Shown: positions 1-11,480 of the stretch, one piece after another
Layout of the letters: each line of letters begins with the position of its first letter
Numbering within the stretch: the stretch's first letter is position 1
Origin: Steinernema hermaphroditum
Lineage: Eukaryota; Nematoda; Chromadorea; Rhabditida; Steinernematidae
DNA length: 64,000 bases
Assembly: GCA_030435675.1 (NCBI GenBank)
Contig: CM059622.1
Location: forward strand, 11,594,001-11,658,000
Reading direction: 5' to 3'
Translations under genes and position numbers: made by a program
Notes under the pieces: generated by a model
What the model was told of the DNA's origin: nothing
The model's database searches: none
Seen by the model: the letters and a program-made list of their open reading frames with translations, nothing else

Positions 1-1707
1 AAATAACAGCTGACCGATTTGAAAGGATTGAGTGATGTCGTTCGATAAACAACATTGACATTTCCGAGACGACAGACGAGCTTTCCGGTGAGATGATAAT
101 GCACGAGAGCAAAACAAATGGACTGCGTTTTTATTGAAAAATTGCTTCCACCGAAATAGGATAAAACTGGGAAGAACGGATAGTATTGTACGTTTACGAT
201 CGTATGTCAATTGAGTTAGCAAGATTTGAATCGACTTTGTCGTCTTTTTCCTCATTCCCAGCAATTTCGTGAGATTAAGGCGATCGCAGAGATCATTCGG
301 GACGAAGTATATTTTGTGTGATCAGTGGACAAAAAATTATTTTCGTTCTCCCATCCTGCGGACGGATCGTTATTCTCACTCAAAGCCGTAGTTTACACTC
401 ACACGACGGTACAGTGTTCAGTAGACGCCAAAGAAAAGCGGAGAGCAATGCGAATTCGTTGTTTTGCAGGTGAAAGATGTCGGCTAGAGGAGAATTGCGA
501 GGGGATGCCGAGTCAACAGACGTTTGCAAAGGATTCTGATCTAGCCTGTTGAACGGAGCTATCGCTGTACTCCTCATATATCAAGACATGAGCAAATCTA
601 AAAAAATGGCCTTTGCAGAGCACCATGCTCCGTTAACCCCAGCGTTTAATTGGTTATATAGCAGGCTATGGGGACATGCATAAGGTAGCACTACCCGAGA
701 TCGTATGTTACCAACGTGACCTCCACAGCGGCTTTCCACTTTGAGCTGAGAGATTCCTGTTTGTGGTTGCTAGCATTTATGACAAAAAATCTAAAAAAAT
801 GGCTTTTGCAGGTCACCATTAACTGCCTGTAGACCGATGACTTATGATTCTGTTCGGAAGTAATGGTGGCGTATAGCGATGGAACTCAGAATCTCAGGCA
901 ACATCGGTTTACGCAGTTTCTGGGGCGGCGCAGCAACTAGGGCCATCAAACACGGAGTTGATGAATACGAGTATTGAATAAAGCAGCACTTCATCTCAAT
1001 GTGTTTGGAAGGCTGTTGCGGGTTTGGAAAGGCGCACTCCGCCAGGCGAGCACAGGCGAAGCGAAAATATACCTTTCCTTCAAGAGAAGCGCAGCGAATG
1101 GAGCGAGAAAGATTTGTCTATTTGGTTCATATCGATAGCAAAACACCTCTTTTCTTAAAAAGCACCAGTTTCGCGTGTCCTAATACAGAAATTCCGATAA
1201 CATCGACTTCGAAAAAGGGATATAACGATTTTCGTGTACTGGGATTATAATTGAGAGCACACAGAGTTCAATTTGCACATGTTGGCACATGCATTATACT
1301 CGAAACGATCGGCAGCCCCTTGAAAGCACAGTGAGAAGGAAGGAAAGAATGGTTCTGCGGGGATCCCCTGACTAACACGCGGGTGATTAGATTACGGTAT
1401 GTTTGTTTGTCCGGGGGCATCCGATTCAACAAACATCTGGCTAACATCGAAATCTGGGTACAAAGGAATCACGACATTTTGTCAAAACCGAAAGCTCATG
1501 TAGTTTATACGTATTCAGCTACGTTCTGTGAACCATACGTTCTCTAGATCATTTACGTATTTCCATAAGTCACGGTTTGTGAGCTGATGGCTTGTTTTGT
1601 TCGGTCTTGTACGGTTCCTTCTGTTATAACTTTGTCATTTACTATGTAGATTGGTCAAATAGCGCGGTGTTCTATTTCTACTCATCTGCTTTCAGTTTTC
1701 GTCCAGA
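1..1707. other. 5' intergenic region
   Basis: I see no convincing gene here; the short open frames have no recognisable composition or splice pattern. A direct repeat of about 40 bases occurs at about 597-640 and 788-832, both copies sharing the core ATCTAAAAAAATGGC followed by TTTGCAG. Just before the helicase gene, a TTTCAG at 1690-1695 lies 12 bases upstream of its ATG. That is a plausible trans-splice (spliced-leader) acceptor. Confidence 0.5.
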
Positions 1708-4700
1708 ATGACCGATTCTGACGAGGAGTATCTACAGCGAAAACTTCCACTCGCCCATGTGCGACTCTTCCGAAAGGAAATCTTGGAAAGCGGCGTCATC
1801 GATATGGATTACATCGAGAAGCACTGTTCATTTCTTGGTGAACTTTACCATTTGGACCTGACTCATCTGTATTTCCTGTTCAGGAGAAGAATTTCTGCTA
1901 AAGTTGAGGCCAGTTTACGAAACAAAGCCTGGCCTTGCTTTGTCGTTTTTCTATCGTCAGCTCGTGATGAACCACCCCGAAGAGTCAGCTATGTTTTATG
2001 GAATTCTCATTGGTACCGATATATCGCTCAGAACTCTTGTAATTTTCATGTTTAGAGGCGTTTAAGGAGGAGACGGCACTTCAGAACGAGCTGCATATGA
2101 AGTTCGTTGAAGACGCTGCCAAGAAGCGTTACTTGAAGCTCTTTCCATCCGATAGGTACTGTACCGCGGATATCGTCAGTTCCATATTGAAGGCCGGGCC
2201 GTTTATAAACAATCTGAAGGAGAAGTACGAGCCGATCTATCGCGAAATGATCAAGAAGGTAGAGAATCTGCTCGCAAAGAACTGTATATCACTGTAAATC
2301 TTACCTCAACTTCGTACTTGACTTGTATAGATCACGATGCGGCTGCATGTCAAATACTCAGAGAAATGCCGCGGTTTTCCACCGGATATGAAGACGACTC
2401 GTGGTGGTTGCATTTTCTGGACATTTGCGATAGCCACCCGGGAAACAGGGCGGTTTTGAAGTTGGTGGATGATGATTTCCGAAACACTATCGGTTAGAAC
2501 TATGTTCGTATGCGTAGCTGAATGCGTGAATTTAGATAAATTCCGCGAGGACCAGAAGATCACTTCTGATCCTACCGTCCTGAATTTATTCGACATTTCT
2601 GTCAAAGACGGTGACCGAAAGTTCCGCTCACAGATGGACTTCATTGAGCACAGGGAGAAGATTCCATATGACTTGGTGGAGGATCCGGCTGTCCTTGAGC
2701 TTCGCGACTATCAAGAAGAATTGCTCTCGAAAGTGAAGGGAACGAACGCGATCATTTGTGCGCCAACAGGATCCGGGAAGACGGTGATCGCTGCACAGCT
2801 CATCTTCAACCATTTTGAGAAAAAACAGAACGAGGCGGAACGTGAGCAGGCGGAGATGGAAATTGCAATGCTACGGGATAAGGAGACTGCTACTGAAAAT
2901 GAGGTATCAAAGGACGAAGCGATCACGAAAGCTGAAGAAAATGGAAAGGATGCAGACGGTAGCGATGAACATGCTGACAGCGGCAGTCTTAAGAGCTTTG
3001 ATGATAAGGACGAAGAGTACAACAAACTCTTTGCGTGCAAGGACGAGTTCCCAGAAGAAGAGTTCCAACTGATGCCATCGGTTCCCGCTAGGGTTCGACT
3101 TGAAAGTTGGATACATCTTGGATACATTCCTATTTAGGTAGTGATGTTCGTTCCAACTATTCCTCTGGTCGAGCAGCAGTCAATGGCGCTGTCAAAGTAC
3201 ATGCGGAAGAAGTACTACGTACATGCGGCTTCTGGAGCTCAACGGGCTGACAGTCCGGGAAAGAAGATTCTTTGCGCCGACATTGTCGTTATCACTCCCC
3301 AGATGTTCTAGTGAGTTCGCTCATTGTTCGCTCATTTACAGCGACTTGCAGCAACTTCTTGATTGATCCACGCGAGTCCGAACGCCTCTACATCTCCGAC
3401 TTTACGATGTTTATCTTCGATGAATGTCACCACTGTAACGCCGACCATCCGTACAAGAGTGAGGCCGTTTTATCTCACTCTCTCACTTAGTACCCTTAAA
3501 TTTGTTTCAGATGTTATGAAATTGGTGAGAATGTTCGGTGGCGAGAAGCCCCACATCGTGGGACTAACTGCGTCCCTTGGAGTTGGATTTGATTCCAGGG
3601 ACATTCGCGATGCCCGAAATGTTGGTTTTACCCAAATTGTCGAAGCATACGATTTGGTTTTCAGCACATGATAACGATGTGCGCCAATTTGTCAGCTGAA
3701 TCGATTTCAACCGTGCGCCACCACATCGATTCTTTGAGAAAGCACGTTGCAATCCCTGATGAGCGTAAGCATTTTGCTCCTTCTGTTGATGTTTCTATGT
3801 TCCGCATGTTTAGGCATCATAACAGTTGCCCGAACTGACTCTGAAATCCGAGCGAAGCTCGTTGAAATCGTGAAGCGTTTCGAGGAACACGTTGTAAAGC
3901 GCCTCGAACAAACGGAAATTATGGGCCGTCACGAGGTAAACATACGAGTTTGCCAGATATTGAATTAAACACGGAGTCGTTTAGAGGGTGCGGACATTCC
4001 CCGACGTCAGCAAGATCGCTGCGTACATTGGGTTTCTTAGTGAACTGAGAAATCGTGTCACTATTGACCAGAGGATCGTCGAGAAGAATGCCTTTTTAGA
4101 TACCATTAAACGTGTCAAAGTATGCGTCGGCTTTTCTGACGCAATGGCGTACATTTGTTACTTTAGCTGTTTTATGAAATGCTCAATTTGGTTGATTTGT
4201 TACCAGCAAGACTTATTATTGACTCGTACTGTCGAATGCGCGCACAGATCAAGAACGCCGACAAGCTGAACGAAGAACAGGAGTTGTGTATCAAGGAACT
4301 TCTTTGTCTTCTCACTAATGAAGAACTCCTGGAACGAGACTTAAACAAGCATATTCTCCGCGAGCTGAAGGGTATCCTGGAGAAAGAATACTCGTTGGAC
4401 AAGAATACTCGAACGTTGATCTTCGTCACGACTCGGAATTTGGCATCTCATCTTTGTGAGCATTTGAACAAGCAATGGAATCAGTGCTCACTTCCGAAAC
4501 ACGATCGAACGTACCAGCCTGTGGCCTTCATTACAAGTGTGTTCGACGCTATCAATGTTCTACTTATGGATCATTGTAGGTACGAACAAGTCAGGTGCTT
4601 TCGGAGGCGTCAACGCCCAGGAGCAGGCGTCTGCCCTCGACAACTTCAGATGTGGTCATCACAGAGTTCTTGTAGCCACTTCAGTTGCCGACGAGGGTCT

Positions 4701-5936
4701 CGACATCGCTTCATGTAATCTCATCATTAAGTACAACTCTTCTGGAAATGAGCTCACGAAGATCCAGCGCAGAGGTCGTGGAAGAGCGAAGAACAGCAAG
4801 TCGTATCTTCTCGCCTTGGATGGAGCGATCGAAAAGCAAGAATTGGAGAGTGCCAGGGCTGAGTCTCTGATGCACCGAACCCTGGATGATTTGAACAATT
4901 TGCCATCAGGGCAGATAAAGAAATGGGTGTGTGAACGACTTTTGATCTATTTTCTCATAATCCTATTGCAGGTAGCCATGAAACAGGAAGAATTACGAAA
5001 GCAAGAAAAGGAAGAAGAAGAGAAAGAGAAGAGTAGGAAGACGCGATGGGAATCGAATGTGTAAGCAGATTCAGCGAAAACCAATACGCTCCAATCACTT
5101 TCAGATACGTCGTTGCCTGTATGAAGTGTTCCGCCTTCATCACCAAAAGCACCAATCTTCGGGTGACAACTCGAGGTTCATCCGAAGTGGCCGCCTGTGA
5201 TGGAGAAGTGTGGAACAGGCTCAGCCTCGTCGCCAACGAGAAGGTCTTCATGCAAGGCATGGTGCAGCGGATCGAGGTTTCAAGAGTGCTCTGTGCAACC
5301 CCAGAATGTGGAAACCATATCGCCGCCCTTCTGAGAGATGGCAATACATTTATGCCATTTCTCAAGGCCTCCGCGGTTTCGCTCTACACAGAAGAAGAAT
5401 TTGCCAACCCGATGCGCGAAGGCAAGAAACCGTTGAACAATTGGCGGAAGGTCGTGAACATTGAGTCCGTCAGCAGGCGGGACAAGTTTTCTTACATGCC
5501 GATTTATGTGAGAAAGACGGATAATAGCGATCGAGTATGGATAACTACAGTACCCGCATCTTACAGCTATGTTTAGATGCGAATGTGCACAGCGTTTGAG
5601 AAGCTGGATTCGAAGAAAACGGCCGAGGTTCGCGTTCGAGAAGATCGGAAGTTCCAAGGGAACGTGAAATTGAGGATCGAGCGGTACAACAAGAGACAGC
5701 AGATGCGTTCCATGCTGAAGAAGAACCAAAGTGACCCGAACGCAGAAGATGACGATTACGGCTACTCGGCGAACGCGAACGACCTCCTCGAGCTCGCGGA
5801 TTTCCCGCTCCGCTTGCAATCAGAAGAAACAGGCGGAAATCAGTTGGGAGAGGATCTAGTCGACTATGAGGACTCTGACGACGAAGGTGTACAATATGCG
5901 GAATCTGGCGACGAGGGATTTGCGGAATATACCTAG
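1708..5936 (+). CDS. RIG-I-like / Dicer-related DExH RNA helicase (DRH family)
   Basis: Sixteen exons: 1708-1837, 1884-2012, 2056-2283, 2331-2492, 2536-3092, 3138-3310, 3352-3458, 3511-3620, 3665-3764, 3814-3935, 3985-4119, 4167-4536, 4580-4926, 4972-5060, 5105-5507, 5577-5936. They splice to 3522 nt (1173 aa) with every phase closing. Residues 1-215 are helical and could be the CARD-like N-terminus of DRH proteins. The superfamily 2 core has Walker A APTGSGKT (K298), DECH at 483-486, [10 protein letters not shown], and motif VI QRRGRGR from 837. The C-terminal domain keeps the RIG-I zinc pattern C925-x2-C928 and C983-x4-C988. A D/E-rich tail ends the protein. In C. elegans, DRH-3 supports RdRP-made small RNAs and DRH-1 acts in antiviral RNAi and the antiviral response; I cannot tell which is the orthologue, though the length slightly favours DRH-3. 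TTTCAG upstream suggests trans-splicing. The gene converges on the next one. Confidence 0.9.
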
Positions 5937-6040
5937 CTTGTTCTTGTATTTATTTTGCCAGTGAACGAATTGTTTCAGATCATGATGCTTGATTCGGGGC
6001 ATACATCGAACCTACTATACTTCGATGTCGGTAGCAGAAA

Positions 6041-6919
6041 TTACAGTACACAATCGGTAGCTACTTCAATTGTCACAGAAAGCAAATCAACTTCTGCAGA
6101 AATGGTATTTGATGCATATCGCAAGATATATCGATTGATTCCCATTTTTTCGAATCGATGAGTTTTCATCAGTTCGTAAGGAAAAGGACCATCGAAGTTC
6201 AAGTAGTGGTTGAATTTTTTCGTTGTAGCGTTCGAGCACAAGCTGATCAGATTATCCACTCGATCCCTTATGTACATTTTCAAGTAGTCGTCATGAGGAA
6301 TGGGACTGCTCAGCATCAAATCCACCTTCTCACACCTTTCGATCAGCGCGTCAACGAGGGCACCGTCGATTAGAGGGCAACGAGAGATGGAGACTTCCTT
6401 CAAGTTGACGAACGTTTTGAGGATATCCTCGAGAGTTTCGACGTCAATGATTTGCAAGCAGCGGAAGGAGAGGATTCTGTGGCAGATGGGTGCCAAGAAG
6501 CTGCTGACGTTGATCTGACCCAATAGGTCGTGGATGTGCAGCGAGCAGAACGGGGAGGCAAACCGAGCGAGTTTTTGAGATATGCCGCTGCTTGTAGAGG
6601 ACCAGAGCTCGGAAGACGTCTTATCAAATGGCTCTCTTGCGATATCTATCACATTGAAGTGGAGTTTGGCATTATCAGAAGGTATTTCCGTCCAAATAGT
6701 CTCCGACGCTTCGATGATCCGATATTTGTACGTTCGACTTCGTGGACAGTTCGAGTAAACGATGTGAAGAGTTTGATCACGATAGGAGTTCACGTAGTGC
6801 TGTAGCTCTATTCTGAGGATCGACCTTCCGAGAACGTCTGCCTGCGTCCAGTTTCTCAACGTATCCAGGGGAATCAGCGAAAAGACTTCTCTGTAGAAAT
6901 AGACGTTGAGCGTATCCAT
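6041..6919 (-). CDS. Single-exon hypothetical protein, possible F-box-like N-terminus
   Basis: An intronless 292-codon frame from ATG to TAA, ending about 100 bases from the stop of the convergent helicase gene. Residues 1-35 (YFYREVFSLIPLDTLRNW region) resemble the short hydrophobic start of nematode F-box proteins: a Val/Phe-Ser-Leu-Ile-Pro-Leu core followed by Leu-Arg. Residues 130-205 contain leucine-spaced strands (ILSFRCLQIIDVETLEDI, LKEVSISRCPLIDGALVDAL) that read like degenerate leucine-rich repeats, as in substrate-recognition F-box proteins. If so, it would present substrates to an SCF ubiquitin ligase. That is inference; the F-box match is weak. It could also be a retroposed gene, being the only intronless gene among multi-exon neighbours. 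No signal peptide or membrane span is seen. Confidence 0.6.
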   Translation of the reverse strand: MDTLNVYFYREVFSLIPLDTLRNWTQADVLGRSILRIELQHYVNSYRDQTLHIVYSNCPRSRTYKYRIIEASETIWTEIPSDNAKLHFNVIDIAREPFDKTSSELWSSTSSGISQKLARFASPFCSLHIHDLLGQINVSSFLAPICHRILSFRCLQIIDVETLEDILKTFVNLKEVSISRCPLIDGALVDALIERCEKVDLMLSSPIPHDDYLKMYIRDRVDNLISLCSNATTKKFNHYLNFDGPFPYELMKTHRFEKMGINRYILRYASNTISAEVDLLSVTIEVATDCVL

Positions 6920-7651
6920 TGGCTGTACGGGAGAAGCTGCGACTCACGGGCGATCAACGGATTTCAAAGTGTCGTGTGCGATTTTTCACACATGAGCTGT
7001 TTGATCGATATTGTGGTCTTTGGGGGTGTTCCCATGAGAAGTTCATGGGTGTGGACCTTTGATAGACCCAGACATGCCCTTCAGTGAACATTCTAGACGA
7101 TCACCTCGCCCTAGATATAGCGTGATCAGAAAGTTTTGTGAAATGAAAAGAACGATTTCTTCAATAGAAAACACTAAGAATGTACCAAATTACGCAGTTC
7201 GTCGGATTCAGATTCGTTTGATGGCATACCACATTCATGTCCTTGCAGATCTCCCGATTCAGCTTTCCAGCACAGCGCAGAACGATAACAGCAAGAAGCA
7301 GTTGTTCGGAGACCATCTTGTTAATGAATAACAGTGAATACCAGTACTAATAACAGCGAATGTAGGATAAAAAAACGTGACGAAAATAGATAACTCAAAA
7401 ATTTCACAGAACTTTCTGAACACCTTGTATTGGATGGCCTTTTTTCACATAAATGGCTATATTATCTTGTGAGTTATGACGCTGATCAAAGTTTTCATAG
7501 GTTGCCCTTCACAGTTCCCATCAACTAAACGAAAAAAAAGCATTTCAACTATTGTTTTCTCGTACTATTTGTGTCCTGTCTCTCCTTATTTTTTATATAG
7601 CAGATGGAATAGCTTCGAGGTGGCTTAATAGACCGACTGTGTGACATTCTT
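6920..7651. other. Spacer and left part of the inverted duplication
   Basis: No gene is supported. From about 7045 onward the sequence matches the reverse complement of 47805 downward, so the duplicated block includes about 600 bases upstream of the family B receptor. Differences from the other copy are scattered substitutions and small indels, for example around 7205-7235. The short frame at 7059-7331 is not preserved as coding in the other copy. Confidence 0.55.
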
Positions 7652-8647
7652 ATGTTGCGTGAGATTGCGATAGGTCAGTTCAGCTTCATCGTGGTCCTGT
7701 GGATCCCGACACTTACATGCTGCTTTATAATATTGAGGCACAAATCGTATACAGCATTTCTGGCGGAATCTCCAACTTTGGCTGTCATATTCGTTGTGTT
7801 ATGCATACTCGGTGTGCACCAAATGCTGCATTTAATTTTTTGGATACTCTACATATCACAGCTCATCCAACTCCCTGCGAACTTGGGTAATGTAGAAGTT
7901 CTACTGGGTGTCTCTGGAATAGGCATTCAGAGCATTTATGATCTACTCGTTTTTGTTCTCTTCCTGCAGCGTATCGCCATTATCATCTATCCACTCCATA
8001 AAAGAAAGCGTCTTGACCGCTTTCTGTACTCTGTGTCCACCGTAGTAGGCGCAATACTGTATTTCTACCTTTTGACCCTCTATTTAAGAGTAGCCGATTT
8101 TACGTCAAGTCCTATATCGAACGGTAAGCTTTGATGTTTACATTCAAATCAAAATTGCTCTCTAGAATGTTTCACCCTGGCCTGTACGAACGCTTTCACG
8201 CAGGAGCGATCAGCCATGCACATTCGAAATGCGCTCAGCTTTGGAAATGTACTCATTGGATCTGTGTTCTTTGTAGCGTTCCTGAGGAGAAAAATATTTC
8301 ATAGCTCGAGCGCTACAAAGGTGCACTACGTCTTTTGACAAAGCGAATGTAGTCAATTTTCAGATGAATCAGCTCACACGATTCCTCTTCTTTGTCAGGA
8401 TGATCTTTGAGGTTATTCCATTGAGTACGGACACTATTTTTACGATGGAGGTGAAACAATGGCTCATGGCTCTATACGACTTTGAAAATTTTAGACAAGA
8501 ACAAGCATTTCCTATTATATTGGGCCATTTGGGGCCACGGGAAGCACTCTAGAAATCTTCTGCTTTGTTTTTGTGTATTACTTCGCTTTTGTGCAGAAGA
8601 AAAATTACAAAGTCATAGCTCACTTGACGAGTGTGACGGGACGTTGA
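7652..8647 (+). CDS. 7TM chemoreceptor-like protein, family B, copy 1
   Basis: Four exons (7652-8123, 8166-8320, 8364-8450, 8495-8647) give 867 nt, 288 aa. At least six hydrophobic segments are visible. Exon 1 carries the first five, with LFLQRIAIIIYPL at the third-helix/loop boundary, the position of the DRY-like motif in nematode serpentine receptors. Exon 4 carries a SYYIGPFGATGS motif before the last helix and ends in a short basic tail. The frame starts directly at helix 1 without a signal peptide. I cannot assign it to a named sr family; SRXA, SRBC or SRZ-like are possible. AATAAA at 8711-8716 is a good poly(A) signal. It is nearly identical to the gene at 46221-47216 and shares exon lengths 472 and 87 with the gene at 29610-30605. 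Presumed role: chemosensation in ciliated neurons (inferred from family type). Confidence 0.82.
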
Positions 8648-9247
8648 TGGATTGCGCTGATTGAAGAATTGTCATTACATGAAATTCCATTGCAATTGTG
8701 TGATATTTCAAATAAAAACAATAAAATATGGACAGACATCATAAAATACGAAGCAGGTGCAGCTTTTGGAAGTACCTTTAGTACCGTTCTAAGAATCAAG
8801 CTTTAAGTGGACGTCAAGCATATTCACAAATCGAAGGGATCTCTGTCACCGCCTACAGTGCACGTACACTTCTGCTTTGCCGCGCCACTTAACGTACACT
8901 TACGAGCATCAGATAGTCGGATCGTGATTTGTCAGACCGTTACCTTATGTAGTATGTATGAGCACTTCTCCACCAAAACAACATTGTGAGCTTAAGAATA
9001 CACAGAGTCACTTGGGAATCACCGGTGAGAAACGATGCTACGTTGGTGAAAAAGGATATAGAGCGTAGAACGCGTCAGGACATCTAATATTTTCACCGTT
9101 AACATATTCACCTAGGCCTATAAATTATCTCGCATCGATCTTAGAGTTGCATGATTGACTGTTCCCTTGTTAGTCATACATTTAAGTCGTCTTGGCTTTT
9201 AGTCAATATTTTATAGCAGTAAATATATAATACATAGCCGCATAATA
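8648..9247. repeat. 3' flank of family B copy 1 with one arm of a MITE-like repeat
   Basis: The receptor 3' flank runs to about 8890 and matches 45965-46220 in reverse. From about 8990 to 9100 is a repeat arm (core ATCACCGGTGAGAAAC ... GAACGCGT ... CTAATATT) that also occurs twice, in inverted orientation, at 45555-45885. Only one arm remains here, so this copy is a half element. No gene is seen. Confidence 0.55.
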
Positions 9248-11480
9248 TCAAACACTCTGAGCACAACTCGTCGTGGTTTCTTCTGATTCGGTGTCTTGCT
9301 GCACGTCCACCTTCAGTTCTACCATTCTCTTGTAGAACAAGGCCCACGAAAAGATGGTCAGCCCGATGGCGCCCATTCCGAAAAGCCAAATCGATTGTGG
9401 ACCGTAGTTTGTGTACAGCGCTCCGACAATTATAGGTCCAACGATTCGGGCGACACCTCCAGTGAAATAGAAGACTCCCTGCATCGTGCCTTGTCTCCTG
9501 GGGCCAAGGATGCGGCCGTAGACTGTGCTGCTCGAGACTTCGATGTTTGCCATCGCCAAACCAGCGCAGACGGCAAAGGCTCCATAGAAGATCCAGTAGT
9601 TGATAGGTTTCATTGAGTAGCACCAATCGAATCTATCCACGTTGCAGCCGACCATTTCGGTGGTGGCGTTGGCAAGATCTAAGAGTAGAGATGCATTGAG
9701 ACTCAAATATGATCCAAACCTTGATCACGATAAGTAGTCAAACTGCCAGAGATGAAAGGCCACGGGTAGGTGACCAAATGGAAGGCGAAGAGAAGTGCAA
9801 GCGAGGCTACGATCGCTATGCGGTGTTTGATGCTAGAAGGATGAGTGGAGTTAAACCGAATGGTTCCAAATCTCACCGCTGTGAAACCTTGAAGATAATG
9901 TAAACGAAGAAGATGAAGAGAGAAATGATTCCGAGGGCCACTTGGGACATCGATCCATATTCGACGGTCTGCTGGCGAGTGAAGGCAAACACTGTCATCG
10001 CGATGGGCGATGAAATCCTGCAACTTCGTGATGCCTTATAGCTACAGTTAACCTACAGTTCAAGGTTGATGAAGAACAACTGCTGCGTAAAGCGTGTCAG
10101 ATTGCAGACGCTGGCGGCCACTTTGTCGAACTTTGGGATTTTGACTTTCTCATCGGAGTTCTACATCAAAGCTCTTGTTGAGATATTGATACAGAGGCGT
10201 ACCTTGTCACTTTCCACAATTCCTGCATACGTTTCCTTGAAAGATGTGGTCATCAACACTGCACAAATAATGCAGACAAGACACGCGGTGTAGGCCGGAG
10301 CTGTGTACATGTTGATGCCCAAGCCTCCAAAAAGATCGAATCCAGGATACCCGAACGGGGTGAAAAGCAGTTGAAGTCCAGGGGCTATCGTCGTGCCCAG
10401 CGAAATACTTCCGCCGATGTAGGTGAGCGCCATGGCGCGGTCCTTCGCAACACAAGAAGTGGAGGCATACGCGCGGAGGAGTGGAAGATTAGCTGATAGA
10501 GAACGATGCAAAAATCATGGCCATTGTGTTGCCCTCACCTGATCCCACTCCCATTAGAAATCTTGCCACCAGCATGACATAGCGCCGATTTGAGGGGAAT
10601 ACTTCAATGGAGAAGTACATAATGTTTCCGACTATCATAGAGCCGAGTCCGAGATACATCGGGGTCTTGACCTCCTTGATTTTGTTGCTCCAATAGCCGA
10701 AGATGGGAGATGCTATGCACTGCGCCAGACTGTAGGCCGCGACAACAACGGCAAAGAACTGCTCAGTGACGCCATCGTCGACCTGAAAATGGGCCCTTGT
10801 AGCATACGATGCAATGTGCCAAAGCCTCTAGAAGTAAGGTCCGGATTCAGTTTATATACCAAGTGCTGTCTTCAAAGACTCAATAGTAAAGAGGAAGAAA
10901 CCTTCTTATAATAGACCACAGTCCTAATAGGAAAACTACGCATAATACCATCCGAGTAATGAGAATCCTCAAAAGTGTCCTCAAATGTAAAAATCTATGT
11001 GTTTGTACTCTTTCGATGGGCTTCTATCAGCGCAAAGAAAGCGAAAGGAAAAGATTTGATCGCAGATGAAACTATATGCTATCGCGCGCATCATGCTAAG
11101 GACACTGAACGTTTAAACACCAGCGGCAGGGCATGACAGATTACGCGTGCATATTGAAATGACAATATGGTAATCTTCATATAGTACATACATTTCACCA
11201 CAGCATGCATTCAGAATGGAAACGAGTTACAACTTACGTTCTCAAGAAAAGGCCACATGCTCGTGAAGTACAGTCCAAATTGTACAGCCGCGCAAAAAGC
11301 CATTAACGACGCGATGTAGATCGACGTCCAGTCAGTCGCTTTCTCGTCCATCTTCTCGACCGCCATCCTTCGATCCGACTGCAACACTTGTGTGAAGGGG
11401 TCGTTTTGTAGAGGGGAGAGTTCTTTGCCTAAACAGTTTTTTACAAGCTCGACGATTATGCCCCCGAACGGGGCGGACAT
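9248..11480 (-). CDS. Major facilitator superfamily transporter, MFSD8/CLN7-like
   Basis: Seven exons, in transcript order 11480-11238, 10782-10539, 10492-10203, 10160-10057, 10017-9877, 9832-9720, 9678-9248; 1566 nt, 521 aa, all phases agreeing. Human MFSD8 is 518 aa, so length and architecture fit. Features of the family include a short cytosolic N-terminus before TDWTSIYIASLMAF (helix 1), YSLAQCIASPIFGYWSNK (helix 2 and the MFS A-like loop), RFLMGVGSANLPLLRAY, and GPRRQGTMQGVFYFTGGVAR in the second half. MFSD8 is a lysosomal membrane protein, reported as a chloride channel and lost in CLN7 neuronal ceroid lipofuscinosis; the substrate here is unknown. The C-terminus is acidic and Ser/Thr-rich. 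The start could instead be the Met-Ala-Val-Glu-Lys about 35 codons later, or lie in an unseen upstream exon, since the frame stays open to 11678. Confidence 0.85.

Noticed and set aside
2711..3127. Ser-rich minus-strand frame opposite the helicase gene
   Set aside because: Antisense shadow of the acidic segment of exon 5 (GAG/GAA/GAT codons read as CTC/TTC/ATC).
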